Of a DNA stretch of 64,000 nt, positions 24,104 to 32,303 are shown one piece after another (position 1 is the first letter of the stretch; every line of letters begins with the position of its first letter). A model generated the notes under the pieces. That model was not told the DNA's origin. It did not search any database and saw only the letters and a program-made list of their open reading frames with translations. The position numbers were made by a program, and so were the translations under genes. Source of the stretch: Streptomyces sp. NBC_01288 (GTDB lineage: Bacteria; Actinomycetota; Actinomycetes; Streptomycetales; Streptomycetaceae); contig NZ_CP108427.1 in the NCBI RefSeq assembly GCF_035982055.1, positions 5,951,001-6,015,000 of the forward strand. Direction: 5' to 3'.

Positions 24104-24937
24104 CTACGGCAGCTCGAACCCCGGGTCCATCCCGCCCAGCGCGTTCGCGCACAGGCAGTCCCGCGCCCCGGTCTCCGGCAGCGCCGCCACCGTGTCGAAC
24201 AGCACGCCCCGCAGCCGGTCCACGTTGGCCGCGAACACCCGCAGCACCTCGTCGTGGGAGACGCCCTCGCCGGTCTCGGCGCCCGCGTCGAGGTCGGTGA
24301 CCAGGGTCAACGAGGAGTAGCAGAGCTCCAGTTCGCGGGCGAGCGCCGCCTCGGGGTGGCCGGTCATGCCGACCACCGACCAACCCTGCGCCTGGTGCCA
24401 CAACGACTCGGCGCGGGTCGAGAAGCGCGGGCCTTCGATCACCACGAGCGTGCCGCCGTCGACCGGTTCCCAGTCCCGCCCGCGCGCCGCCTTCAGCGCG
24501 GCCGCCCGGCCGGTCGGGCAGTAGGGGTCGGCCAGGGACACGTGCACCACGTTCGGCACCGCGCCGCCGGGCAGCGGGAGTCCGTCGAAGTACGTGCCCG
24601 TCCGGGACTTCGTACGGTCCACGAGTTGATCCGGCACCAGCAGCGTGCCCGGCCCGTACTCGGGGCGCAGCCCGCCCACCGCGCACGGACCGAGGACCTG
24701 GCGCACCCCGACGGAGCGCAACGCCCAGAGGTTGGCCCGGTAGTTGATGCGGTGCGGCGGCAGATGGTGGCCGCGCCCGTGCCGGGGCAGGAACGCGACC
24801 CGCCGGCCGGCGATCTCGCCGAGGAAGAGGGAGTCGCTGGGCGGTCCGTAGGGGGTGTCCACCTGGATCTCGGTCACGTCGTCGAGGAACGAGTAGAACC
24901 CGGAGCCACCGATTACGCCGATCTCTGCGTTCGCCAT
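24104..24937 (-). CDS. mtnP: S-methyl-5'-thioadenosine phosphorylase
   Basis: The 277-residue protein belongs to the purine nucleoside phosphorylase/MTAP family. It cleaves methylthioadenosine with phosphate to adenine and methylthioribose-1-phosphate in methionine salvage. Landmarks: 'EIGVIGGSGFYSFLDD', 'LPRHGRGHHLPPHRINYRANLWAL' around the phosphate site and 'IEGPRFSTRAESLW', 'VGMTGHPEAALARELE' for the base and ribose sites. The ATG at 24937 is preferred over an in-frame start 3 codons upstream. A related specificity (5'-deoxyadenosine or inosine) cannot be excluded by eye. Confidence 0.93.
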   Translation of the reverse strand: MANAEIGVIGGSGFYSFLDDVTEIQVDTPYGPPSDSLFLGEIAGRRVAFLPRHGRGHHLPPHRINYRANLWALRSVGVRQVLGPCAVGGLRPEYGPGTLLVPDQLVDRTKSRTGTYFDGLPLPGGAVPNVVHVSLADPYCPTGRAAALKAARGRDWEPVDGGTLVVIEGPRFSTRAESLWHQAQGWSVVGMTGHPEAALARELELCYSSLTLVTDLDAGAETGEGVSHDEVLRVFAANVDRLRGVLFDTVAALPETGARDCLCANALGGMDPGFELP

Positions 24938-25017
24938 GGCCAGCACCCTAGCCGCCGAAAAGCCTCAGGAACGGGCGCGGGGACGAACGCGGGAACCGGC
25001 TCCGGAAACGCCGAAAA

Positions 25018-25041
25018 CCCTGTCGTCGTAGGACGACAGGG
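25018..25041 (-). terminator. Intrinsic terminator of the fmdB-like gene
   Basis: CCCTGTCGTC (25018-25027) and GACGACAGGG (25032-25041) form a 10-bp stem with a 4-nt loop. Read on the minus strand it is followed by GTTTTC, a proper T-run, 17 bp past the fmdB stop. Confidence 0.8.
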
Positions 25042-25058
25042 TCCCGCGACGAAAAGGC

Positions 25059-25385
25059 TTACGCGGCGGAGCTGTTGCTGGACGAGGAGCCCGAGCTCGA
25101 CGACTTCGACTTCGAGTCCGAGGACGACGAAGTGGTCGACGGGGTGGACGGCTTCGAGTCCGAGGACGTCGACGGCTTCGCGGTGGCCGGCGAGCTGCTC
25201 GACGAGGAGCCGCGGCTGTCGTTCCGGTAGAAACCGGAGCCCTTGAAGACAATGCCGACCGCGGAGTACACCTTCTTCAGGCGGCCACCGCAATTGGGGC
25301 ACTCGGTCAGGGCGTCGTCGGTGAACTTCTGCACCGCCTCAAGGCCCTCGCCGCACTCGGTGCACTGATACTGGTAGGTCGGCAC
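25059..25385 (-). CDS. FmdB-family zinc-ribbon protein with Ser-rich tail
   Basis: The 108-residue protein has an N-terminal zinc ribbon with two CxxC pairs: 'YQCTECGEGLEAVQKF' and 'LTECPNCGGRLKKVYS'. It is followed by 'GIVFKGSGFYRND', the usual FmdB end. Residues ~54-108 are a low-complexity Ser/Asp/Lys tail ('SSSSDSKSKSSSSGSSSSN'). The GTG at 25385 has a strong Shine-Dalgarno (AGGAGG, 9 nt upstream). A CIRCE-type dyad overlaps the Shine-Dalgarno region, which suggests control by the heat-shock repressor HrcA. FmdB proteins are putative regulators of unknown mechanism. A terminator follows. Confidence 0.92.
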   Translation of the reverse strand: MPTYQYQCTECGEGLEAVQKFTDDALTECPNCGGRLKKVYSAVGIVFKGSGFYRNDSRGSSSSSSPATAKPSTSSDSKPSTPSTTSSSSDSKSKSSSSGSSSSNSSAA

Positions 25386-25398
25386 TGTTGTCTTCCTC

Positions 25399-25425
25399 CT
25401 GGCACTCTCACTCAATGAGTGCTAA
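25399..25425. promoter_or_regulatory. CIRCE element (HrcA operator) upstream of the fmdB-like gene
   Basis: The dyad reads CTGGCACTC-N9-GAGTGCTAA. The CIRCE consensus is TTAGCACTC-N9-GAGTGCTAA, so 16 of 18 positions match with exact spacing. It lies 14 bp upstream of the GTG start and overlaps the Shine-Dalgarno sequence. CIRCE is the binding site of HrcA and usually controls groES-groEL. Confidence 0.8.
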
Positions 25426-25455
25426 CGAGCGTCCATAGTGACGTATTCCCGGGGA

Positions 25456-26730
25456 TCAGTCCACTGCCACCGGCACGCGGTGACCGACGCCACGTGCCAC
25501 GGTGCGGCTGTGGGGCCGGGTCGCGAGGCGTGACCGGAGGGCCACCAGGGTCCCCAGGGCGAGCACCGTACCGGCCATCGGCACCAGGAAACCGGCGCCG
25601 CCCCACAGGCGGTCCTCCAGCTGTCCGGCGACCGTGACGGCGGCGGCCTGGCCGAGGGCGACCGCGCCGGTCAGCCAGGTGAAGGCCTCCGTGCGGGCGC
25701 CGACCGGGACGAGCCCCTCGACCAGCGTGTAGCCGGTGATCAGGGCGGGCGCGATGCACATGCCCACCAGGAGGCCGAGGCCGGCCAGCAGCAGCACCGA
25801 GTGGGCGGTCCACAGGGCGGACGCGGTCAGCGCGAGCGCCGCGTAGCCGACCAGGAGGCGGCGCTGCGGGGCGACCTTCCAGGCGACGGCACCGCAGACG
25901 AGGCCGGAGAGCATGTTGCCGGCGGCGAAGGTGCCGTAGAGGACGCCGTTCAGGCCGGGTTCGCCGATCGACTCGGTGTAGGCGGCCAGGGAGACCTGCA
26001 TGCCGCCGAAGACGGAACCGATGCCCAGGAAGGTCACGATCAGCACGCGCACCCCGGGGATGCTCAGTGCGGAGACGTGCTCCACGCGTGCGTGCCCGGC
26101 GAGGGCCACCTTGGGCTGGGTGCTCTTCCGGGCGGCGAACAGCAGGCCGCCGATGAGGGTGAGCGCGGCCTCCGTGATCAGGCCCGCGGCCGGGTTCACG
26201 GCGGTGCACAGGGCGGTCGCCAGGAGGGGGCCGAAGACGAAGGTCAGCTCGTCCGTGACGGACTCGAAGGCCGCCGCGGTGCTCAGCAGCGGGGAGTCCT
26301 GGAGCTTCACGCCCCAGCGGGCGCGCACCATGGGCCCGATCTGCGGTACCGAGACACCGGTCGGCACGGCCGCCACGAACAGCGCCCACAGGGGCGCGTG
26401 GCCGAGCGCGAGGGCCGTGAAGGTGAGGCCCGACAGGGTGTGCACCAGGACGCCGGGGAGCAGGACGGCCCGCTGTCCGTGGCGGTCGGCCAGCCGTCCG
26501 CTGTAGGGCGCGAACAGGGCCATGGAGACGCCGGTGACGGCCGCGGCGGCGCCCGCCGCGCCGTAGGAGCCGCTGGTGTGCTGCACGAGCAGCACGATGG
26601 AGATGGTGAGCATCGCGAACGGCTGACGTGCCGCGAAGCCGGGAAGCAGGAACGTCCAGGCGCCACGCGTGCGCAGCAGCTGCCCGTATCCGGGACGGGA
26701 TCCCGTCCCGGAGGTGACCGTGGATGCCAC
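25456..26730 (-). CDS. MFS transporter, 12-TM
   Basis: The 424-residue protein has about 12 hydrophobic segments and the general MFS loop motif 'PYSGRLADRHGQRAVLLPG' between TM2 and TM3. It resembles the actinobacterial group of YbfB/arabinose-efflux-like permeases of unknown substrate. The ATG at 26730 is followed by 12 hydrophilic residues before TM1. The codons for residues ~7-14 (SGTGSRPG region) lie in a 22-bp perfect palindrome. The gene has no adjacent regulator. A 270-bp gap upstream (26731-27000) shows no gene. Confidence 0.88.
   Translation of the reverse strand: MASTVTSGTGSRPGYGQLLRTRGAWTFLLPGFAARQPFAMLTISIVLLVQHTSGSYGAAGAAAAVTGVSMALFAPYSGRLADRHGQRAVLLPGVLVHTLSGLTFTALALGHAPLWALFVAAVPTGVSVPQIGPMVRARWGVKLQDSPLLSTAAAFESVTDELTFVFGPLLATALCTAVNPAAGLITEAALTLIGGLLFAARKSTQPKVALAGHARVEHVSALSIPGVRVLIVTFLGIGSVFGGMQVSLAAYTESIGEPGLNGVLYGTFAAGNMLSGLVCGAVAWKVAPQRRLLVGYAALALTASALWTAHSVLLLAGLGLLVGMCIAPALITGYTLVEGLVPVGARTEAFTWLTGAVALGQAAAVTVAGQLEDRLWGGAGFLVPMAGTVLALGTLVALRSRLATRPHSRTVARGVGHRVPVAVD
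26690..26711. repeat. 22-bp perfect palindrome in the 5' coding end of the MFS gene
   Basis: CCGGGACGGGATCCCGTCCCGG is fully self-complementary and covers codons ~7-14 of the MFS gene at 25456-26730. In mRNA it could fold back close to the start codon; as DNA it could bind a dimeric regulator. Confidence 0.7.
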
Positions 26731-27000
26731 GGCCCGTGCCTTTCTGCCACCTGGTAGCGCGCCCTGTGCGGGGGGCGCCGAGAGCTGTCCTCTTGCGCGG
26801 AACTGCGGTAGATACCGGTGCCCACGCGGAGAGGGATTCGGCCGCCATACGGTCGCGCCAGCACTGCGTCAGGCAGAGTTGGTTCGATCAGAATGTGCCT
26901 TCATCGTACAGGTGATCAGGGCCGGTGAGCCTGTGAAAACGGGCACCACGCGCGCGTTCACCTGCGATTGGAGAACATGTGAACCGTACGAAACATGCCC

Positions 27001-28512
27001 TTAACGACCGGCGCCCGCGCCGGCGCCGTCCGTGCCCAGCCACCCCGCCAGCTTGCCGCCGTGGCCCACCGCGCGCAGCCGCCGTTCCGCCGCGTCCCGG
27101 ACGGGGTCCGTGGCGACCACGAGGAGTTCGTCCCCGCGCCGCAGGACCGTCGAGGGCAGCGGGACAAACGATTTTCCGTCGCGTACGACGAGGGTGACCG
27201 CGGCCCCGGCCGGCAGCCTCAGCTCGTTGACCTCGACGCCGTGCATCTTCGACTCCCCGGGGATCGCGACGGACAGCAGATGCCCGCGCAGCCGCTCCAG
27301 GGGCGCCGATTCGATGCCGAGGTCGGCGGCCTCCGCCCCCTCGCCCAGCTTCAGCTTGCGGGCCAGCCAGGGCAGCGTCGGCCCCTGGACGAGGGTGTAG
27401 ACGACGACCAGGACGAAGACGATGTTGAAGATGCGGCGGCTGCCCTCGACGCCGTTCACCATGGGGATCGTCGCCAGGATGATGGGCACGGCGCCGCGCA
27501 GCCCGGCCCAGGACATGAGGGTCTGCTCCTGCCAGGGCACCCGGAACGGCGTGAGGCTCACCACCACGCTGAGCGGCCGGGCCACCATCGTCAGCACCAG
27601 GCCGATGAGGAGCGCGGGCCAGACGTCGTCCCCCAGCTCGTGCGGGGTGACCAGCAGGCCGAGCAGGACGAACATGCCGATCTGGGCGATCCAGCCGAGC
27701 CCCTCGGCGAAACCGCGCGTGGCGGGCCAGTGGGGCAGCTTGGCGTTGCCGAGCACCATCGAGGCGAGATAGACCGCCAGGAAGCCGCTGCCGTGCGCCA
27801 GGGCGCCCGCCGCGTACGCGGTGACCGCGATCGCCATGACGGCGATCGGGTAGAGGCCGGAGGCGGGCAGCGCCACGTGCCGCATCCCCCAGGAGCCGAG
27901 CCACCCCACCGCGATGCCCATGGCCGCGCCGATGGCCAGCTCCAGGGCTATCTCGGCCACCAGCATGTACCAGTGCTCGACCGGGCCGGCCGTGGAGAAG
28001 GCGACGACCAGGATGACCACCGGGGCGTCGTTGAAGCCGGACTCGGCCTCCAACGTGCCCGTCACGCGCGCGGGGAGGGGGATTCTCCGCAGCACGGAGA
28101 AGACCGCCGCCGCGTCCGTCGAGGACACCACCGCCCCGATGATGAACGCCTGCCGCCAGTCCAGTCCGACCAGGTAGTGCGCGCCCGCCGCCGTGACGCC
28201 GACGCTCACCGCCACCCCCGCCAGTGCCAGGGTGGCGGCCGACGACAGGACCGGCCTGACCTCTTTCCACTTCGTGCCGAGGCCGCCCTCGGCCAGGATC
28301 ACGACCAGGGCCGCGTACCCGATGACCTGGGTCAGCTCGGTGTTGTCGAAGTGGATGTCGCCGACGCCGTCCTGGCCCATGGCGACGCCGATCCCCAGGT
28401 ACACGAGCAGGCTGGGGAGCCCGCTGCGCGAGGAGATCCGGACCGCCGCGACGGCGACGAGCAGGACGAGCGAGCAGACGAGCAGCAGCTGGTCGAGGTG
28501 GTGGACAGTCAG
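27001..28512 (-). CDS. Potassium/proton antiporter (CPA1 type) with TrkA-C domain
   Basis: The ~503-residue protein has 12-13 membrane spans of the Na+/H+ antiporter fold ('SGLPSLLVYLGIGVAMG', 'AALVVILAEGGLGTKW', 'GAVVSSTDAAAVFSVLRRI', 'LEAESGFNDAPVVILVVAF'). The ESGxNDAP motif carries the ion-binding acidic residues. The C-terminal ~100 residues form a cytosolic TrkA-C (RCK-C) regulatory domain ('GVEVNELRLPAGAAVTLVVRDGK'). It probably exports K+ in volume or pH control. Start: GAGGAAGGGAAGG lies just upstream of a CTG at 28512 (LTVHHLDQLLLV...); an ATG at 28587 is in frame but has a poor Shine-Dalgarno and adds 25 non-membrane residues. Confidence 0.9.
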   Translation of the reverse strand: MTVHHLDQLLLVCSLVLLVAVAAVRISSRSGLPSLLVYLGIGVAMGQDGVGDIHFDNTELTQVIGYAALVVILAEGGLGTKWKEVRPVLSSAATLALAGVAVSVGVTAAGAHYLVGLDWRQAFIIGAVVSSTDAAAVFSVLRRIPLPARVTGTLEAESGFNDAPVVILVVAFSTAGPVEHWYMLVAEIALELAIGAAMGIAVGWLGSWGMRHVALPASGLYPIAVMAIAVTAYAAGALAHGSGFLAVYLASMVLGNAKLPHWPATRGFAEGLGWIAQIGMFVLLGLLVTPHELGDDVWPALLIGLVLTMVARPLSVVVSLTPFRVPWQEQTLMSWAGLRGAVPIILATIPMVNGVEGSRRIFNIVFVLVVVYTLVQGPTLPWLARKLKLGEGAEAADLGIESAPLERLRGHLLSVAIPGESKMHGVEVNELRLPAGAAVTLVVRDGKSFVPLPSTVLRRGDELLVVATDPVRDAAERRLRAVGHGGKLAGWLGTDGAGAGAGR

Positions 28513-28781
28513 TGGCCTTCCCTTCCTCGGCTGACGCGCGTACAGGGCGGCAGCACATGTACAGGGGACACGAGGCTGCGGCGCCATGCGTCCAAGTACT
28601 TCGTTACCTTACCTAACTCTTGACGCTTTCTTGACACTTCGCGAGGCAAGATCGAACGCCCGTCCGCGTCGGTACCCGACTCCGCGTCAAGTCGCTCGGG
28701 ACCCTGCGCCTATGGTTGCTCCAGCGTTCAGTCAAAAGCACAGCCCGCCCTGCCGCTCGCGTTAGGACAGCAAGGACAGCG

Positions 28782-31532
28782 ATGCCCCCCAACACCACCG
28801 CCTCATCGGGTCATAAGCCCGGCAAGTCCGGCAGGAAAAAGGGGCGCAAAGCCCGTCTACTGGTGCTTGTTCTGGTAATGGCCATCATCGGGGGCATCGT
28901 CTACGGCGCGTACTGGTCCGTCAGCACGGTCCGTGCCTCCCTTCCGCAGACCACGGGCTCGATCACGCTCGACGGCCTGTCGGGGCCCGTCGACGTCAAG
29001 CGCGACAGCTACGGCATCCCGCAGATCTACGCGTCCTCCGACGCGGACCTGTTCATGGCGCAGGGCTACGTCCAGGCGCAGGACCGGTTCTACGAGATGG
29101 ACGTGCGCCGGCACATGACCGCCGGGCGGCTGTCCGAGATGTTCGGCAAGAGCCAGGTCAAGGACGACGAGTTCCTGCGCACCCTGGGCTGGGACCGGGT
29201 AGCTCAGAAGGAGTACGACACCAAGCTGTCGGCCTCTACGAAGAAGTACCTCCAGGCGTACGCCAAGGGAGTCAATGCCTACCTCAAGGGCAAGGACGGC
29301 AAGGACATCTCCCTGGAGTACGCCGCCCTCGGCTTCAAGTACGACTACACGCCCGAGAAGTGGACCCCGGTCGACTCGGTCGCGTGGCTCAAGGCGATGG
29401 CCTGGGACCTGCGCGGCAACATGAAGGACGAGATCGACCGCGCCCTGATGACCAGCCGCCTCGGCCCCCAGCAGATCGCGGACCTGTACCCGGACTACCC
29501 GTACAGCCGCAACCAGCCGATCGTCACCGAGGGCGAGTACGACGAGTACACCAAGACCTTCGACGGCGGTGACAGCTCCTCCAGCACGTCCACGAGCGGC
29601 ACGACGGGCTCGACGTCGTCCTCGTCCGGTTCGGCCCTCACGAGCCAGCTGGCGGGCCTCTCGAACGTCCTGGACGACCTCCCGACGGCCGTCGGCGTGA
29701 ACGGCCAGGGCATCGGCTCCAACTCGTGGGTCGTCGCCGGGAAGAACACCATCACCGGCAAGCCCCTCCTGGCCAACGATCCGCACCTGGAAGCCTCGCT
29801 GCCGTCCGTCTGGTACCAGATGGGCCTGCACTGCCGCGCGATCTCCAGCAAGTGCCAGTACGACGTCAGCGGCTACACCTTCGCGGGCATGCCCGGCGTC
29901 GTCATCGGCCACAACCAGGACATCGCCTGGGGCATGACCAACTCCGGGGTCGACGTCACCGACCTCTACCTGGAGAAGCTCTCCGGCGACGGCTATCTGT
30001 CCGACGGCACCACGAAGCCCTTCACGACCCGCACGGAGACCATCAAGGTCGCCGGCGGCGCGTCCAAGAAGATCGTCGTCCGGGAGACCAACAACGGACC
30101 GCTGCTCTCGGACCGCAACGACGAGCTGGTGAAGGTCGGCAAGAAGGCCGCCGTCGACACCGCGGCCCCCGACAGAGGCGACGGCTACGGCATCTCCCTG
30201 CGCTGGACCGCCGAGGACCCGGGCACCACCATGGACGCCGTCTTCGCCATCGACAAGGCGTCCGACTGGAGCGAGTTCCGCTCCGCGTCCGCGAAGTTCG
30301 ACGTGCCCTCGCAGAACCTCGTCTACGCCGACACCAAGAACAACATCGGCTACACGCTGCCCGGCCGCATCCCGATCCGCGGCAAGGGCGACGGCTCGCT
30401 GCCCGTGCCCGGCTGGGACTCCAAGTACGACTGGACCGGCTACATCCCGCAGGCCGCCCTGCCGTACGAGTACAACCCGAAGCGCGGCTACATCGTCACC
30501 GCCAACCAGGCCGTGATCGACAAGGACAAGTACCCGTACACGCTCACCACGGACTGGGGCTACGGCACCCGTAGTCAGCGCATCACCGATCTGATCCAGT
30601 CGAAGATCGACGGCGGCGGCAAGATCTCCACCGACGACATGCGGCAGATGCAGCTCGACGACAGCAGCGAGATCGCCAAGCTGCTCGTGCCCAAGCTGCT
30701 GAAGATCGACGAGCCCGACCCGGACGTGCGCGAGGCGCAGAAGCTCCTGGAAGGCTGGGACTACACCCAGGACGCCGACTCGGCGGCGGCCGCCTACTTC
30801 AACTCGGTCTGGCGCAACATCCTCAAGCTCGCCTTCGGCAACAAGCTGCCCAAGGAGCTGCGGGTCAAGGGCCAGTGCCTGTACGTCGCCCCGGTCGACA
30901 CCACCGGTCCCGCCGACGAGGACAACCAGAAGGTGCGCGAGTGCGGCGAGCGTGACGCCGACCAGGCCCAACCGGACGGCGGCGACCGCTGGTTCGAGGT
31001 CGTCCGCAAGCTCATGGACGACCCGAACAGCGACTGGTGGAAGACCCCCGCGTCGGGCAACCGCCCGTCGGCGAGCACCATGGACCAGCTGTTCAAGCGC
31101 GCCATGATCGACGCCCGCTGGGAGCTGACCGCCAAGCTCGGCAAGGACATCGACACCTGGAGCTGGGGCCGGCTGCACCGCCTGTTCCTGAAGAACCAGA
31201 CCCTGGGCACCGACGGCCCCGGCATCGTCCAGTACGTCCTCAACCGCGGCCCCTGGAAGCTCAGCGGCGGCGAGGCCACGGTCAACGCCACTGGCTGGAA
31301 CGCGGCAGGCGGCTACGGAGTCGTCTGGGTGCCGTCGATGCGCATGGTGGTCAACCTCGACGACTTCGACAAGTCCAAGTGGATCAACCTCACCGGAGCC
31401 TCCGGGCACGCCTACAGCGCGCACTACACCGACCAGACCGGCAAGTGGGTCAACGGCGAGCTGCTGCCCTGGTCGTTCTCGTCCAAGGCGGTCGACGGCA
31501 GCACGAGCGACACCCTGGTGCTGAAACCGTGA
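28782..31532 (+). CDS. Penicillin acylase family (S45) N-terminal nucleophile hydrolase
   Basis: The 916-residue precursor is an extracytoplasmic amidase. Residues ~25-45 ('ARLLVLVLVMAIIGGIVYGAYW') form a signal anchor. The alpha chain starts with 'DGLSGPVDVKRDSYGIPQIYAS' and contains 'AQGYVQAQDRFYEMDVRR'. A Ser/Thr/Gly-rich linker around residues ~265-295 precedes the self-cleavage point 'GQGIGSNSWVVAG', where S313 becomes the N-terminal nucleophile of the beta chain. Family members cleave penicillins or acyl-homoserine lactones; the substrate here is unknown. The ATG at 28782 follows AAGGA. A 17-bp-stem terminator follows the gene. Confidence 0.93.
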   Translation: MPPNTTASSGHKPGKSGRKKGRKARLLVLVLVMAIIGGIVYGAYWSVSTVRASLPQTTGSITLDGLSGPVDVKRDSYGIPQIYASSDADLFMAQGYVQAQDRFYEMDVRRHMTAGRLSEMFGKSQVKDDEFLRTLGWDRVAQKEYDTKLSASTKKYLQAYAKGVNAYLKGKDGKDISLEYAALGFKYDYTPEKWTPVDSVAWLKAMAWDLRGNMKDEIDRALMTSRLGPQQIADLYPDYPYSRNQPIVTEGEYDEYTKTFDGGDSSSSTSTSGTTGSTSSSSGSALTSQLAGLSNVLDDLPTAVGVNGQGIGSNSWVVAGKNTITGKPLLANDPHLEASLPSVWYQMGLHCRAISSKCQYDVSGYTFAGMPGVVIGHNQDIAWGMTNSGVDVTDLYLEKLSGDGYLSDGTTKPFTTRTETIKVAGGASKKIVVRETNNGPLLSDRNDELVKVGKKAAVDTAAPDRGDGYGISLRWTAEDPGTTMDAVFAIDKASDWSEFRSASAKFDVPSQNLVYADTKNNIGYTLPGRIPIRGKGDGSLPVPGWDSKYDWTGYIPQAALPYEYNPKRGYIVTANQAVIDKDKYPYTLTTDWGYGTRSQRITDLIQSKIDGGGKISTDDMRQMQLDDSSEIAKLLVPKLLKIDEPDPDVREAQKLLEGWDYTQDADSAAAAYFNSVWRNILKLAFGNKLPKELRVKGQCLYVAPVDTTGPADEDNQKVRECGERDADQAQPDGGDRWFEVVRKLMDDPNSDWWKTPASGNRPSASTMDQLFKRAMIDARWELTAKLGKDIDTWSWGRLHRLFLKNQTLGTDGPGIVQYVLNRGPWKLSGGEATVNATGWNAAGGYGVVWVPSMRMVVNLDDFDKSKWINLTGASGHAYSAHYTDQTGKWVNGELLPWSFSSKAVDGSTSDTLVLKP

Positions 31533-31555
31533 ACCATTGAACATCCGGACAACCC

Positions 31556-31591
31556 GAAATGGCCCTCCACGCACGCGTGGAGGGCCATTTC
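31556..31591. terminator. Bidirectional terminator between convergent genes
   Basis: GAAATGGCCCTCCACGC (31556-31572) and GCGTGGAGGGCCATTTC (31575-31591) are perfect 17-bp inverted arms with a 2-nt centre. The A-rich and T-rich ends give runs in both directions. It lies between the acylase stop (31532) and the cyclo-ligase gene, whose stop codon overlaps the right arm. Confidence 0.9.
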
Positions 31592-32219
31592 AGTTCCCCG
31601 CGAACCGCCGCACACCCGAGGGCGTCACCACCGCCCGCACCGGCCGGTCGTGCGCCTCCGCAGGCACGTGCTCGACGACCTCGGAGTCGTACAGCAGCAC
31701 CACCAGCGCGGGACGGACACCCGCCCGCTCCAGCCGCGCCAGCACGCGGTCGTACGACCCCCCGCCGCGCCCCAGGCGCATCCCGCGCCCGTCGACCGCC
31801 AGACCGGGCAGCAGGACGACGTCGGCGCCGGTCACGGCCTCCGGGCCGAGCCGCTCGCCGGACGGCTCCAACAGGGCCATCTTTCCGCCGTGTCGGACCC
31901 GTGCGAGCGAGCCCTCGCCGTCGTAGGCGCCCCAGTCCAGGTCGTTGTCCGGGAGGAGCACCGGGAGCAGGACCTCGACGTCCCGCGCGCGGAGTGCGTC
32001 CAGGAGCGCGAGCGTTCCGGGTTCGCTCCCTACGGAGACGTACGCCGCCACTGTGTGCGCGTGCGCCAACTCGGGTAGTTCCAGGGCGCGATCGGCGAGC
32101 GCGGCGGCGGCCTCCCGTACGTCATCGGCCGTCAACCTGTTCCTCACCGTGAGGAACTCTCGTCGCAACATTCGCTTGTCAGGCTCAGGTTCATGTCCTA
32201 GGTCCCGCACAGGTCTCAC
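31590..32219 (-). CDS. 5-formyltetrahydrofolate cyclo-ligase
   Basis: The 209-residue protein converts 5-formyl-THF to 5,10-methenyl-THF with ATP. Typical landmarks: 'LRREFLTVRNRLTADDVREAAAALADR' at the N terminus, 'VAAYVSVGSEPGTLALLDALRARDVEVLLPVL', and 'LLPGLAVDGRGMRLGRGGGSYDR', the phosphate-binding loop of the family. The GTG at 32219 is chosen because AGGAAGG lies 6 nt upstream; ATG 32243 in frame would add 8 residues but has no good Shine-Dalgarno. It diverges from galU. The stop lies within the terminator dyad. Confidence 0.93.
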   Translation of the reverse strand: MRPVRDLGHEPEPDKRMLRREFLTVRNRLTADDVREAAAALADRALELPELAHAHTVAAYVSVGSEPGTLALLDALRARDVEVLLPVLLPDNDLDWGAYDGEGSLARVRHGGKMALLEPSGERLGPEAVTGADVVLLPGLAVDGRGMRLGRGGGSYDRVLARLERAGVRPALVVLLYDSEVVEHVPAEAHDRPVRAVVTPSGVRRFAGN

Positions 32220-32303
32220 CCGTACCCTTCCTAATGTGCTCATATGAGAGCGTTTTAACCGGAGCCACAGATTCTGCACAAAGGCACCGGATAAGGTTCG
32301 GGC

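Noticed and set aside
28857..31574. Minus-strand 900-codon open frame opposite the penicillin acylase
   Set aside because: Shadow of the acylase gene; Val/Gly/Arg/His-rich with no recognisable motif.
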